NCBI GenBank assembly: GCA_964538615.1
Contig: CAZIGK010000044.1
Location: 1-11,721 of the forward strand
From: CAZIGK01 sp964538615
Lineage (GTDB): Bacteria; Pseudomonadota; Alphaproteobacteria; Rickettsiales; RI-342
DNA: 11,721 bases
Reading direction: 5' to 3'
The notes beneath the pieces are model-generated. The model did no database searches. It saw nothing but the letters and a program-made list of their open reading frames with translations, and had not been told where the DNA came from. Made by a program: the position numbers and the translations under genes. Positions 1 through 6,886 of the stretch are shown here, one piece after another (within the stretch, counting starts at the first letter, position 1; every line of letters starts with the position of its first letter).

Positions 1-45
1 GTGGAACTTATTGAGCATATCGGCGGTGATGGAGTAATTGTTCAT
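1..45 (-). CDS. Unidentified protein, N-terminal fragment cut by window edge
   Basis: Reading leftwards from ATG at 45-43, the frame MNNYSITADMLNKFH stays open to the edge. A purine-rich AGGGGA (minus strand) lies about 6 to 11 bases upstream of the ATG and is a reasonable ribosome binding site, and a plausible promoter lies further upstream (156-183). Fifteen residues are too few to assign a family, and I do not recognise it. The gene points away from the uvrC operon and is separated from it by more than 600 bases of repeats, so it is probably its own transcription unit. The call rests on the start context only. Confidence 0.4.
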   Translation of the reverse strand, partial: MNNYSITADMLNKFH

Positions 46-74
46 GGCGGTATCCCCTATGAATTAAACACAAA

Positions 75-102
75 CGGCACTAGCGGGTTTCCGCAAGTGC
101 CG
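75..102 (-). terminator. Terminator-like leader hairpin (possible attenuator)
   Basis: On the minus strand CGGCACT (102-96) pairs perfectly with AGTGCCG (81-75), and GCGG pairs with CCGC inside it, closing a short AAA-containing loop. A loose T-rich stretch (TTTGTGTTTAATT) follows. This is a plausible intrinsic terminator or attenuator. It lies between the candidate promoter at 156-183 and the ATG at 45, in the leader of the left-edge gene. It could instead be the 3' end of a short leader RNA. Confidence 0.4.
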
Positions 103-155
103 GGGTGTTCAAAAGCCACGACTAGTTGACCGCGACGCTTTCACTGCGTGCAGCT

Positions 156-183
156 ATTATATAACGCCGCCACCCCGACGCAA
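156..183 (-). promoter_or_regulatory. Candidate promoter of left-edge gene
   Basis: On the minus strand a perfect TATAAT (161-156) is preceded by TTGCGT (183-178) with a 16-base spacer. The -35 match is only three of six. Transcription would start near 148, giving a leader of about 100 bases that contains the 75-102 hairpin. Confidence 0.35.
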
Positions 184-319
184 TGATGCGTAGGGTGACT
201 GAGTTTTGACGGCAGAGTCACGCTGCCGCTAGTCGGAGAGGTTTTGAAGCCCCGGAACGGATGTTCCACTGCATTTGTAGCATGCGTTGGTGATTTCGTC
301 ATGTGGAAGTTGAAACTCG

Positions 320-436
320 TGTCATTCCGGGCTTGACCCGGAATCCATGGTTGGGCTGGAAGCGCCCTTACGAGAGTGCAACGCATGGGGATAAATGGAT
401 TCCGGATCGCGGCTTGACGCCTTGTCCGGAATGACA
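320..436. repeat. Interspersed palindromic repeat element
   Basis: A nested inverted repeat. The outer arms TGTCATTCCGG (320-330) and CCGGAATGACA (426-436) are perfect complements, and the inner arms CCGGAATCCAT (338-348) and ATGGATTCCGG (395-405) are too. The sequence GTCATTCCGGGCTTGACCCGG is of a kind commonly seen as dispersed intergenic palindromes in alphaproteobacterial genomes. Short open frames across it (for example one reading PWIPGQARND) are artefacts of the repeat. It lies in non-coding DNA and does not interrupt a recognisable gene. Confidence 0.75.
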
Positions 437-446
437 GGGGAGGGTG

Positions 447-484
447 TTATGCGAGGGACAAGAAGTGAGGACAGCAGTCCGAAC
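447..484. repeat. Direct repeat copy 1, with hairpin A
   Basis: Bases 447-482 match 565-600 at 31 of 36 positions. The shared 5' part reads TTATGCGAGGRACAAGAAG. The 3' part is a hairpin: GGAC (469-472), loop AGCA, GTCC (477-480). It is flanked by GTGA and GAAC, whose outer GT/AC bases can pair. Confidence 0.7.
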
Positions 485-564
485 CAGCCCTGAGCCGCCC
501 TCATTTGCGAGACAGGAGTCGAGCAAGGAGGGAATAAAATAACCGAGCGGAGCCAAGGAAAAGT

Positions 565-602
565 TTATGCGAGGAACAAGAAGCGAGCACAGGAGTGCGA
601 GC
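565..602. repeat. Direct repeat copy 2, with hairpin C
   Basis: Second copy of the 447-484 unit. Relative to copy 1 the stem pair G470-C479 becomes C588-G597 and the outer pair T466-A483 becomes C584-G601. Both changes are compensatory, so the fold rather than the sequence is preserved. Confidence 0.7.
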
Positions 603-679
603 CTTTAGCGAACGCAGTGAGAGGGGCTTTAGCCCCGACGCGCAGCGAGGCTAGTAAGCCGAGCGAAGCCCAATAAAGG

Positions 680-1711
680 CTATTGCCAGTTGGCGAGGAG
701 TTTTTCCGCATCCGTGATTTGGAAATCGGTCATTTGGTTCTGGACGCGGGCCTTGTCCTGCGCGGCAGTGGAGGCGGCGGCGGGATCTGTTGCGAAGCGT
801 TGTGCCAGTGTGTACCAGACATAGGCTTGCACAAAATCCTGCCGGGTGCCTTTGCCGCGTTCAAACATCCAGCCCAGATTTCCCATGGCTTTGCCGTGGT
901 TTTGTTGGGCGGCCTGTAGCAAGTATTCCATGGCGCGGGCATAGTGCCCTTGTTGCGCCAGCATCCAACCCATTTGGTAGGCGGACTGGCTATTGCCTTG
1001 CAGGGTTGATTGTTGCAGCCAGTAGCGTGATTGGGCGATGTTTTGTGGTACGCCACGCCCCATCATGTAAAGGCGCCCCAATTGCTGTTGGGCGCGGGCT
1101 TCCCCTGCTTTGGCGGCGATATGGTACCAGCGGGCGGCGGTTTCTGCGTTTTCTTCTACGCCGATGCCATCATCATACAGCTGGCCGAGATAATATTGCG
1201 CTTCCACATCATTTTGGCGGGCAGCCAGCTCCAGCCAGCGGAAGGCCTCATAGGGGTTGCGCGGGGTGCCTTGTCCGGCCAGTTGCATTTTGCCGATTTC
1301 GCGTTGGGCTTCTGCTTTGCCGTTGCGGGCGAAGGGAAGCCAGAGGTCGTAAGCTTCGCGGTAGTTGCTATTGGCATAGGCCTGGCGTGGGGCTTCCAGC
1401 GGGTCTTTGGGGGTGGCTGGGGGTTGGCTTGGGGGAGGCGTGGGGGGTTCTGCCTGAGTGGTGGCCTCTGAAGGGGCGGGCGCTGTTGCTGTGGGAGAGG
1501 TGTCTTTTTTCGCTTGTGCGGTTTCTTCTTCCGCGTCTTCTTCCAGCGGTTGCAGGGCAGAGGTTTTGGCGGGGGCGGGCTTTTCCGTATCTTCCGCATG
1601 CAGGGGGATTGGCAGGCATACCAGCAGGAGCACCAGCCATAGCGTTGGCAGGAGCGCGGGGCGGTCGTAGGGGCGGGAGAGGGGCTTATGCATCCGGATG
1701 GAAATAGGCAT
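680..1711 (-). CDS. Secreted Sel1-repeat (TPR-like) protein
   Basis: A 343-residue protein. Residues about 17-39 are a strongly hydrophobic signal peptide ending LHA, with likely cleavage before EDTEK, so it should be periplasmic. Residues 40-105 are a low-complexity linker rich in Pro, Ala and Glu. From about 110 to 310 come roughly five Sel1-type repeats, recognisable from A..LG.LY..G.GV and A..WY..AA.....A blocks (for example residues 172-206 and 208-240). Sel1 repeats are alpha-alpha scaffolds for protein-protein contacts; no enzyme motif is visible. The start at 1711 overlaps the 3' end of uvrC by 26 bases and has a weak GAAG upstream. An alternative ATG at 1693 would overlap by only 8 bases (ATGCATAA) and keeps the signal peptide. 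The overlap implies co-transcription and probably coupled translation with uvrC, though no functional link to repair is evident. Confidence 0.85.
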   Translation of the reverse strand: MPISIRMHKPLSRPYDRPALLPTLWLVLLLVCLPIPLHAEDTEKPAPAKTSALQPLEEDAEEETAQAKKDTSPTATAPAPSEATTQAEPPTPPPSQPPATPKDPLEAPRQAYANSNYREAYDLWLPFARNGKAEAQREIGKMQLAGQGTPRNPYEAFRWLELAARQNDVEAQYYLGQLYDDGIGVEENAETAARWYHIAAKAGEARAQQQLGRLYMMGRGVPQNIAQSRYWLQQSTLQGNSQSAYQMGWMLAQQGHYARAMEYLLQAAQQNHGKAMGNLGWMFERGKGTRQDFVQAYVWYTLAQRFATDPAAASTAAQDKARVQNQMTDFQITDAEKLLANWQ

Positions 1712-3632
1712 AAATAGCTTCAGCAGTCGCGTGGTTAATGCCGGGGACGGCTTTCAAATCCTGTAAGGTAGCATCCATTACGCCACGTGCCGAGCCAAAA
1801 GCGTGTAGCAGGCGTTTTTTTCGGGTCGGGCCGATGCCGGGCACATCATCCAGCGCGGATTGAATCATGGCTTTACCGCGCTTTTTGCGGTGGGTGCCGA
1901 TGGCGAAGCGGTGGGCTTCATCACGCAGGCGTTGCAGGTAGTGCAGCGTGGCATCGTGGTGGGGGAGTTGGAAGGGGGCTTGGCCGGGCAGAAAGAATTG
2001 TTCTCGTCCGGCATTGCGTTCTACCCCCTTGGCGATAGCCACCACCGGAATATGCGTGCATTGTAATTCTTGCAGAACCTCCAGCGCGGCGGTGAGTTGG
2101 CCTTGTCCACCGTCTATGAGTATGAGATCTGGTGTGATGGCAGCAGGATCGGTCTTGCTGGCGGGGGGGGTGGCGTTTGCTGAGGGGGCAACCGTGGACA
2201 AATGCTTCAGGCGGCGGCGTAGCATGGCGCGCATCATGGCGAAGTCATCGCCGGCTTCGGCGTGTTCTCCGCCACGGGTGAGGGCGTTTTTGTCCATGTT
2301 GAAGATGCGGTAGGCGTTGGGCTGGAACCCCTCTGGCGTGGCAACAATCATAGCGCCGAGGGCATGTTTACCCATCAGGTGGCTGTTGTCATACACCTCA
2401 ATGCGTTGCGGAGGGGCAGGCAGGTGGAAGAGAGCGGCGACCTGTTGCAGGGTTTTGGCGTGGCTCATATGTTCCGCCTGCTGGCGTTGCAGGGCTTCAC
2501 GGGCATTGCGTTCTGCAAAATGGATGGCCTCTTTCTTTTCCCCTCGTTGCGGAACGGCCAGTACCACCCCGTGCCCTTCTTTCAATTTCAGAGCGGCGGC
2601 CAGTAGTTCCGGCTCTTCCGGCAGCAGGTTGCACAGCACTTGCCGGGGCACCCGTTGCGACGGGTAATATTGCCCGATGAACTGATGCAGGATGCGAGCG
2701 GCGGGAGCATCTTCCGTTTGGGCGGGGAAAAAGCTGCGGTTGCCGACATTCACCCCTTGCCGGAAGCTGAAGAGTTGAATGCAGCAGGCGGCGCCTTCCT
2801 GATACAGGGCGATGATGTCTGCATCGCGCAGTTGGGTGAATTGCTGGCGTTGCGTGCTTTGTACGGCTGAAAGGGCTTTGATGCGATCCCGCAGTTCGGC
2901 GGCGCGTTCATAGTCCATCCGTTCGGAAGCCTGTTCCATTTGTTGAACCAGGTCTTGTTTGACCTGATTGCTCTTGCCTTGCAGGAAGGCTTCTGCCTGT
3001 GCCATGAGTGCGGCGTAATCAGTCGAGGAGACATAGCCGACGCAGGGAGCAGAGCAGCGTTTGATTTGATATTGCAGGCACGGACGGGAACGATTGGCAA
3101 ATACCGTATCCGCACAGGGGCGCAGCAAAAACGCTTTTTGCAGCGTGGTGATGGTGGCATTGACCGCCAGTGCCGAGGGGTAGGGACCATACAACCCCTT
3201 GGCTTGTTTGGGCTTGCGGCTGCGGTATTTTTCTACCCTTGGATAGGGGTGGGAGTGGTCTATGCGAATGTAGGGGTAGCTTTTGTCATCCTTCAGGAGA
3301 ATGTTGTAGCGGGGTTGGAACTCTTTGATGAGGTTAGCTTCCAGTAGCAGGGCTTCGGCCTCAGTGCGGGTGGTGATGAACTCCATACGGCGGGTGGCCA
3401 CGATCATCCGTTGCAGGCGCGTGGGCTGGCGTTCCAGTTGCGTGTAGTGGCTGACGCGTTTCTTCAGGCTACGCGCCTTGCCAACGTATAGTACCTCGCT
3501 TTCCTGATTCAGCATGCGGTACACGCCGGGGGCATCCGGCAATTGGCGCACATAGGCGGCAATGCAGTCTGCGCCCGATGCATCCGGAGCAGGGAGTTGA
3601 AGCAGGGTTTGGGTGGGTAAAGCTGGATTCAT
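1686..3632 (-). CDS. uvrC: Excinuclease ABC subunit C (UvrC)
   Basis: UvrC makes the two incisions around a lesion after UvrA and UvrB load in nucleotide excision repair. All family parts are present in 648 residues, close to the usual length. The GIY-YIG nuclease is at about 33-110 (GVYRML, LYVGKA). A four-cysteine set at C173, C185, C193 and C197 has the spacing of the E. coli UvrC iron-sulfur cluster. The UVR domain that binds UvrB is at 223-257. The RNase H-like 5' nuclease has D415 (EVYDNSH), D507 (LIDGGQGQ) and H574 (DEAHRFA), and tandem helix-hairpin-helix motifs lie at 597-645. A linker insertion at about 477-500 contains the codons covering an eight-base C run (plus strand G run 2163-2170). 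ATG at 3632 is the natural start, although no good ribosome binding site precedes it. It is first gene of an operon with the Sel1-repeat gene. Confidence 0.97.
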   Translation of the reverse strand: MNPALPTQTLLQLPAPDASGADCIAAYVRQLPDAPGVYRMLNQESEVLYVGKARSLKKRVSHYTQLERQPTRLQRMIVATRRMEFITTRTEAEALLLEANLIKEFQPRYNILLKDDKSYPYIRIDHSHPYPRVEKYRSRKPKQAKGLYGPYPSALAVNATITTLQKAFLLRPCADTVFANRSRPCLQYQIKRCSAPCVGYVSSTDYAALMAQAEAFLQGKSNQVKQDLVQQMEQASERMDYERAAELRDRIKALSAVQSTQRQQFTQLRDADIIALYQEGAACCIQLFSFRQGVNVGNRSFFPAQTEDAPAARILHQFIGQYYPSQRVPRQVLCNLLPEEPELLAAALKLKEGHGVVLAVPQRGEKKEAIHFAERNAREALQRQQAEHMSHAKTLQQVAALFHLPAPPQRIEVYDNSHLMGKHALGAMIVATPEGFQPNAYRIFNMDKNALTRGGEHAEAGDDFAMMRAMLRRRLKHLSTVAPSANATPPASKTDPAAITPDLILIDGGQGQLTAALEVLQELQCTHIPVVAIAKGVERNAGREQFFLPGQAPFQLPHHDATLHYLQRLRDEAHRFAIGTHRKKRGKAMIQSALDDVPGIGPTRKKRLLHAFGSARGVMDATLQDLKAVPGINHATAEAIYAYFHPDA

Positions 3633-3692
3633 GGATTATCAATGCCGGATAAATCGCCCCATTTCAATCGTTTATTTTTTGTCCACTAAACC

Positions 3693-3713
3693 TGTGGATA
3701 AGTTTGTGGTTAA
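3693..3713 (-). promoter_or_regulatory. Tandem DnaA boxes
   Basis: Read on the minus strand, 3701-3693 is TTATCCACA, a perfect consensus DnaA box. 3713-3705 is TTAACCACA, one base off, in the same orientation and 12 bases away. A weaker 7-of-9 match, TTGTCCACT, lies on the plus strand at 3679-3687. They sit 60 to 80 bases upstream of the uvrC start. Confidence 0.6.
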
Positions 3714-3895
3714 GTTGGTGGTGAATGACAGGCGGGATTGAGAAACAGGGGTCTTTTCCCGATTTGGTGATGAAATAATCAAGCTTATTATCGTACAGGA
3801 ATAAAACATTTTTTTATATGAAAAACCAATATGCTCAAAGAATGAGCGTTCATGGCTGGCCAATGGCAGAAGGCCTGAAACCGGTAACTGGAAAA

Positions 3896-3904
3896 TGTGT
3901 ATAA
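3896..3904 (-). promoter_or_regulatory. DnaA box
   Basis: Minus-strand TTATACACA fits the TTATNCACA consensus exactly. It is about 190 bases from the tandem pair, on the other side of the AT-rich block at 3771-3830. Confidence 0.5.
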
Positions 3905-3950
3905 CTTGAATGATTCCAAAATAGAAGAGGAACAGTTATCTAGAAAGCTG

Positions 3951-3974
3951 AAAACCATGGTTTTTATATAAAAT
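3951..3974 (+). promoter_or_regulatory. Perfect palindrome and -10-like box before kefB
   Basis: AAAACCATGGTTTT (3951-3964) is a 14-base perfect palindrome. It is followed at once by TATAAA (3967-3972), or TAAAAT two bases further on, as a possible -10. The palindrome would occupy the -35 to -10 spacer, a typical place for a repressor or MerR-type activator site. No consensus -35 is visible. Confidence 0.4.
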
Positions 3975-4054
3975 CTGCTTGCACCTGTGCGGTAGCCATG
4001 GCTTTGTGATGGGGTGTGAAGTGATGTAACGGCCAATGGAGGGTAGGCGTACCC

Positions 4055-5740
4055 ATGCACCACGGTGCCATGTATCTGGATATTCTGATCTTACTGGCAG
4101 CGGCCGTGGCCATTGTTGCGGGTTTTCGCTTTTTGCGCATGAGCCCTGTTTTAGGGTATCTGGTAGCGGGGGTGCTGATTGGGCCGCATGGTCTGGCGTT
4201 GATTGAGGATGTGCAGCAAACCGCCGGTATTGCAGAAATTGGGGTGGTGTTTCTGCTGTTTATGATCGGGTTGGAGTTATCCTTTAGCCGCTTACGCGAA
4301 ATGCGCACGCAGGTCTTTGGGTTTGGTAGCCTGCAAATGTTGCTAACGGGTAGTGCACTGGGGCTGATTGGCTATGGGCTGGGGTTGAGTGCTTCGCAGG
4401 CGTTGGTGGTAGGGGCTGTGCTGTCTTTATCCTCCACGGCGATTGTGATGCAGGTGGTGGCGGAGCGCGGGGAAAACAACAGTCAGGTGGGGCGCATTGC
4501 GCTGGCGTTACTGATATTGCAGGATTTGGCCGTAGTACCGCTGTTGGTATTGATTCCTCTGCTGGCGAAAGGGGGAGACGATGTGCAAATCCTCACCACC
4601 GTGGGGCATGCGTTAGGCCGGGCATTGCTGGCGATGGTGGCGATTGTCCTGGTGGGACGGGTGGTGTTGCGCCCTATGTTTCGGCTAATAGCGCAGGCGC
4701 ACAGCCCAGAATTGTTTATTGCGGCGACGCTGCTGGTGGTGATTGGGTGTTCGGTGGCCACGGAATCTGCCGGATTGTCTCTGGCACTGGGAGCGTTTAT
4801 TGGCGGTTTGCTGGTAGCTGAGACGGAATATAAGCATCAGGTGGAAGCGGATATTATGCCCTTTAAGGGGCTGTTTCTGGGCTTGTTTTTCATGACGGTT
4901 GGCATGTCGGTGGATCCCATGCTCATCTGGCAGGAGTGGGACTATATTTTATTGCTGACGGTGCTGTTGCTGGTGATGAAGGCGTCCATTATCACGCTGC
5001 TGTGCCGGCTGTTTCGTTTTCGCCATAGTAAAGCTATTCGCGCTGGGTTTTTATTGGCGCAGGGGAGCGAGTTTGCCTTTGTGACCTTTGGGCTGGCCAT
5101 GGAACAGGGATTTTTACCGGAGCGAGCCACGCAAATGCTGATGGTGGTGGTGACGGTAACCATGGGCTTAACCCCCATGCTGGCCGGATTGGGGCAACGG
5201 GTGGGGAAATATGTGGAGAGCCTGACCAGCCATGAAGAAGCCTCTGCTTTTCATGAGACATTTGATTTGGATAATCACGTAATTATTGCCGGTTTTGGCC
5301 GGGTGGGGCAAATGCTGGCACAGATTTTGGAGCTGGAGAAAATTCCATATGTGGCGGTGGATATGGATCCGGCAAACGTGTTGGAAGGACGGCAGCGTAG
5401 GCAGCCGGTTTATTATGGCGATGCCTCTCGCGCAGATGTGTTGCAGGCGATGGGGCTGGAACGGGCGGATATGGTGGCGCTGACATTCAACAACCCCAAA
5501 GAACTGGCACGGGCAGTGCATGGCATTAAACGTATTCAGCGAAGTGTGCGTATTATTGCCCGTTCCCGCGATGCGCGCACGGCCAAGCTGTTGATGGCGG
5601 CGGGAGCAGATTTGGCGGTGCCAGAGACATTTGAAGCCAGTTTGCATCTGGGCAGTGCATTGCTGCGTGCGAAAGGGGTGGCAGAGCATGAAGCCAGCCG
5701 TATTATTCAGCAGGTGCGTAGCCAGCATTATGATGGATGA
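4055..5740 (+). CDS. kefB: CPA2-family potassium/proton antiporter (KefB/KefC type)
   Basis: An inner-membrane cation:proton antiporter of 561 residues. Residues 6-380 are a multi-spanning exchanger domain. It contains MSPVLGYLVAGVLIGP near the start, FLLFMIGLELS (66-76), SLSSTAIVMQ (124-133) and LQDLAVVPLL (155-164), whose acidic D157 is the conserved ion-path residue in this family; GAFIGGLLVAETEY (246-259) follows. Residues about 407-540 are a cytoplasmic RCK/TrkA-N domain with the nucleotide-binding GFGRVG (413-418), acidic VDMD (435-438) and YGDAS (454-458). It ends soon after that domain, without the longer tail of E. coli KefB/KefC. GGAGGG at 4038-4043 supports ATG 4055. A second ATG at 4070 (MYLDILIL) is closer to the usual family start but lacks its own site. 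GGGTA/TACCC (4041-4054) could fold part of the ribosome binding site into a hairpin. The exact cation and any glutathione gating cannot be read from sequence. Confidence 0.92.
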   Translation: MHHGAMYLDILILLAAAVAIVAGFRFLRMSPVLGYLVAGVLIGPHGLALIEDVQQTAGIAEIGVVFLLFMIGLELSFSRLREMRTQVFGFGSLQMLLTGSALGLIGYGLGLSASQALVVGAVLSLSSTAIVMQVVAERGENNSQVGRIALALLILQDLAVVPLLVLIPLLAKGGDDVQILTTVGHALGRALLAMVAIVLVGRVVLRPMFRLIAQAHSPELFIAATLLVVIGCSVATESAGLSLALGAFIGGLLVAETEYKHQVEADIMPFKGLFLGLFFMTVGMSVDPMLIWQEWDYILLLTVLLLVMKASIITLLCRLFRFRHSKAIRAGFLLAQGSEFAFVTFGLAMEQGFLPERATQMLMVVVTVTMGLTPMLAGLGQRVGKYVESLTSHEEASAFHETFDLDNHVIIAGFGRVGQMLAQILELEKIPYVAVDMDPANVLEGRQRRQPVYYGDASRADVLQAMGLERADMVALTFNNPKELARAVHGIKRIQRSVRIIARSRDARTAKLLMAAGADLAVPETFEASLHLGSALLRAKGVAEHEASRIIQQVRSQHYDG

Positions 5741-5851
5741 TGTGTCAGGTGTTTAGTCCCACGGCCTGAGGTCTGTGCACAACGAAGGGTGCCTGATGGA
5801 ACGCAACATGTTTGCTGGCGACAAAATCATCCTTTTATCGGACGACACCAT

Positions 5852-6886
5852 CTAATTGCCGTAGAAGATAAAACAGAGCTCGATCAGGGATTCCGAGAGC
5901 GAAAATTGTCGTAACAAGCAGCTATTATCGGGGGCGGTTGAGCCGATACTGGCCGTGCAGCCAATGGGCCCTTCCTGCGGGGTGGCGGTTTCATCCAGTT
6001 CGGCATTGGCGGCGCGCAGCATATCGCAGGTAGGGCGATCCACAATGCCGCCCGCCAGCGTAATCAACCGATCACGGGTCAGACCGAGTAGCAGGTCATC
6101 GTAGTAATCTGCGGCGGTGGGCGTGTCGGTATCTTCAGCGGCCTGAACAAAATTGGCATCATGGGTGAAGGTGGTGGGCAGGGTTCCAGCATTTTGCCAT
6201 TCATTGGGGCTGGTGACTGCGGCACCACGGTTGATGCGTGTGCCGCCATTGGCAGGCCATGCGCCGTGTCCATTCGGGCCATGGCTGAGAATCAGGGCAA
6301 GGACGTTAGTGGTTGCTGTGCCTTGTGTGATGGCGATACTGGCGTTCAGGTTCATATCGTTGGGGTCAGCATCGGTATCTTCCATATCCCCACGCACAAC
6401 ATTACTGCCGCTCCAGCTTCGGGGGGTGGTGAAGTCCATATCTACGGCATAGGTGAAGCGGCGGTTCCAGCCATCTACCAGATATTCATCTCCCAATTGT
6501 AGGGAAATAAAAGGGAGTGCGCCGATGGAGATGCCGCCCACCAGCGTGGTGTTGGGACAGGCATCGGAATAATTGCCGGCGGTGACGGGTGGAATGTTGG
6601 AGGCGCGGCCATACCGGATATTAGCGGCCGTGGCATCGTTGCTGCGTAAGCTGCCATCAAACGGGCAGGGTAGGGATTTGTGGCGCAGGGCATAGGTGCC
6701 CAGTGCCTGTGCGATGCTCTGCATGCGGGTGAGGGTGATTTCGCGTCGGGATTCCATGGTGGTTTGGGTGCCAAGGCTAAGCAATGCCGAGGTGACCATG
6801 GCAATGATGATCAGTACGACCGATAGTTCCAGCATGGAAAAGCCTGCTGCGTGCCGAAAGCGACAGGGAAGGGGCGCGGGCGTCAT
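5852..6886 (-). CDS. Prepilin-like protein, downstream member of tandem pair
   Basis: A 344-residue protein with a type III signal sequence. After a 15-residue leader ending HAAG comes FSMLELSVVLIIIAMV, so the prepilin peptidase would cut between G15 and F16, and E20 is the conserved Glu5 used for assembly. The rest is an exported domain much larger than a typical pilin. It shares with its neighbour DGWxxRFTY (138-146), SHGxNGxxAWPxNGG (201-215), a late RLxxLAxxIxD block (273-283), and a CD pair after it. ATG 6886 overlaps the upstream stop as ATGA, and GAAGGA lies nine bases before it, so a longer frame starting near 6973 is not needed. Translation is probably coupled to the upstream gene. 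No pilus motor, secretin or peptidase gene is present here, so the machine it joins (type IV pilus or type II secretion-like) is unknown. Confidence 0.8.
   Translation of the reverse strand: MTPAPLPCRFRHAAGFSMLELSVVLIIIAMVTSALLSLGTQTTMESRREITLTRMQSIAQALGTYALRHKSLPCPFDGSLRSNDATAANIRYGRASNIPPVTAGNYSDACPNTTLVGGISIGALPFISLQLGDEYLVDGWNRRFTYAVDMDFTTPRSWSGSNVVRGDMEDTDADPNDMNLNASIAITQGTATTNVLALILSHGPNGHGAWPANGGTRINRGAAVTSPNEWQNAGTLPTTFTHDANFVQAAEDTDTPTAADYYDDLLLGLTRDRLITLAGGIVDRPTCDMLRAANAELDETATPQEGPIGCTASIGSTAPDNSCLLRQFSLSESLIELCFIFYGN

Larger units (their letters stand above)
447..664. repeat. Array of short hairpins of one shared design
   Basis: Four hairpins follow the pattern GYGA, stem of 3-4 bp, AGNA loop, complementary stem, GARC: at 465-484 (GGAC/GTCC, loop AGCA), 507-524 (GAC/GTC, loop AGGA), 583-602 (GCAC/GTGC, loop AGGA) and 645-664 (GGCT/AGCC, loop AGTA). 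In each the outer two bases pair (GC with GC, or GT with AC) and GA faces GA, so as plus-strand RNA each could form tandem G.A pairs. A fifth hairpin, GGGGC/GCCCC at 623-636, is also flanked by GA on both sides. Stem sequences change while pairing is kept. No open frame of note crosses the block. It lies just past the stop of the Sel1-repeat gene. Confidence 0.65.
3633..4054. other. Intergenic region between divergent uvrC and kefB, with DnaA boxes
   Basis: A 422-base gap with no convincing gene. It holds two perfect DnaA boxes and one near-perfect box, an AT-rich block at 3771-3830 (47 of 60 bases A or T), and a 14-base palindrome before kefB. Both flanking genes must have promoters here. 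A weak -10 for kefB can be seen, but I found no confident -35 for either gene. Confidence 0.6.

Noticed and set aside
141..386. 81-codon minus-strand open frame containing PWIPGQARND
   Set aside because: It is translated from the interspersed palindrome and its flank and overlaps the candidate promoter of the left-edge gene. Such frames recur wherever this kind of repeat occurs.
447..664. CRISPR array
   Set aside because: The repeated units are irregularly spaced, variable in stem sequence and lack unique spacers of constant length; no cas genes are nearby.
790..1707. 305-codon plus-strand open frame opposite the Sel1-repeat gene
   Set aside because: It is the antisense shadow of a GC-rich gene with a clear signal peptide and repeats, and its own sequence is Arg-, Gly- and Cys-rich without motifs.
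3633..4054. Chromosomal replication origin
   Set aside because: The DnaA boxes and AT-rich block fit, but plus-strand G excess does not switch across the region and no origin-associated genes are visible, so only a DnaA-box cluster is claimed.
3672..4063. Minus-strand open frames of 63 and 91 codons in the uvrC-kefB gap
   Set aside because: They lack ribosome binding sites and protein-like composition, and they cover the DnaA boxes, AT-rich block and palindrome, which read as regulatory DNA.
5796..5855. 19-codon plus-strand open frame after kefB (MERNMFAGDKIILLSDDTI) with GAAGG seven bases upstream
   Set aside because: Too short to test, overlaps the end of the prepilin gene on the other strand, and resembles no family I know. 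Ribosome profiling would decide.
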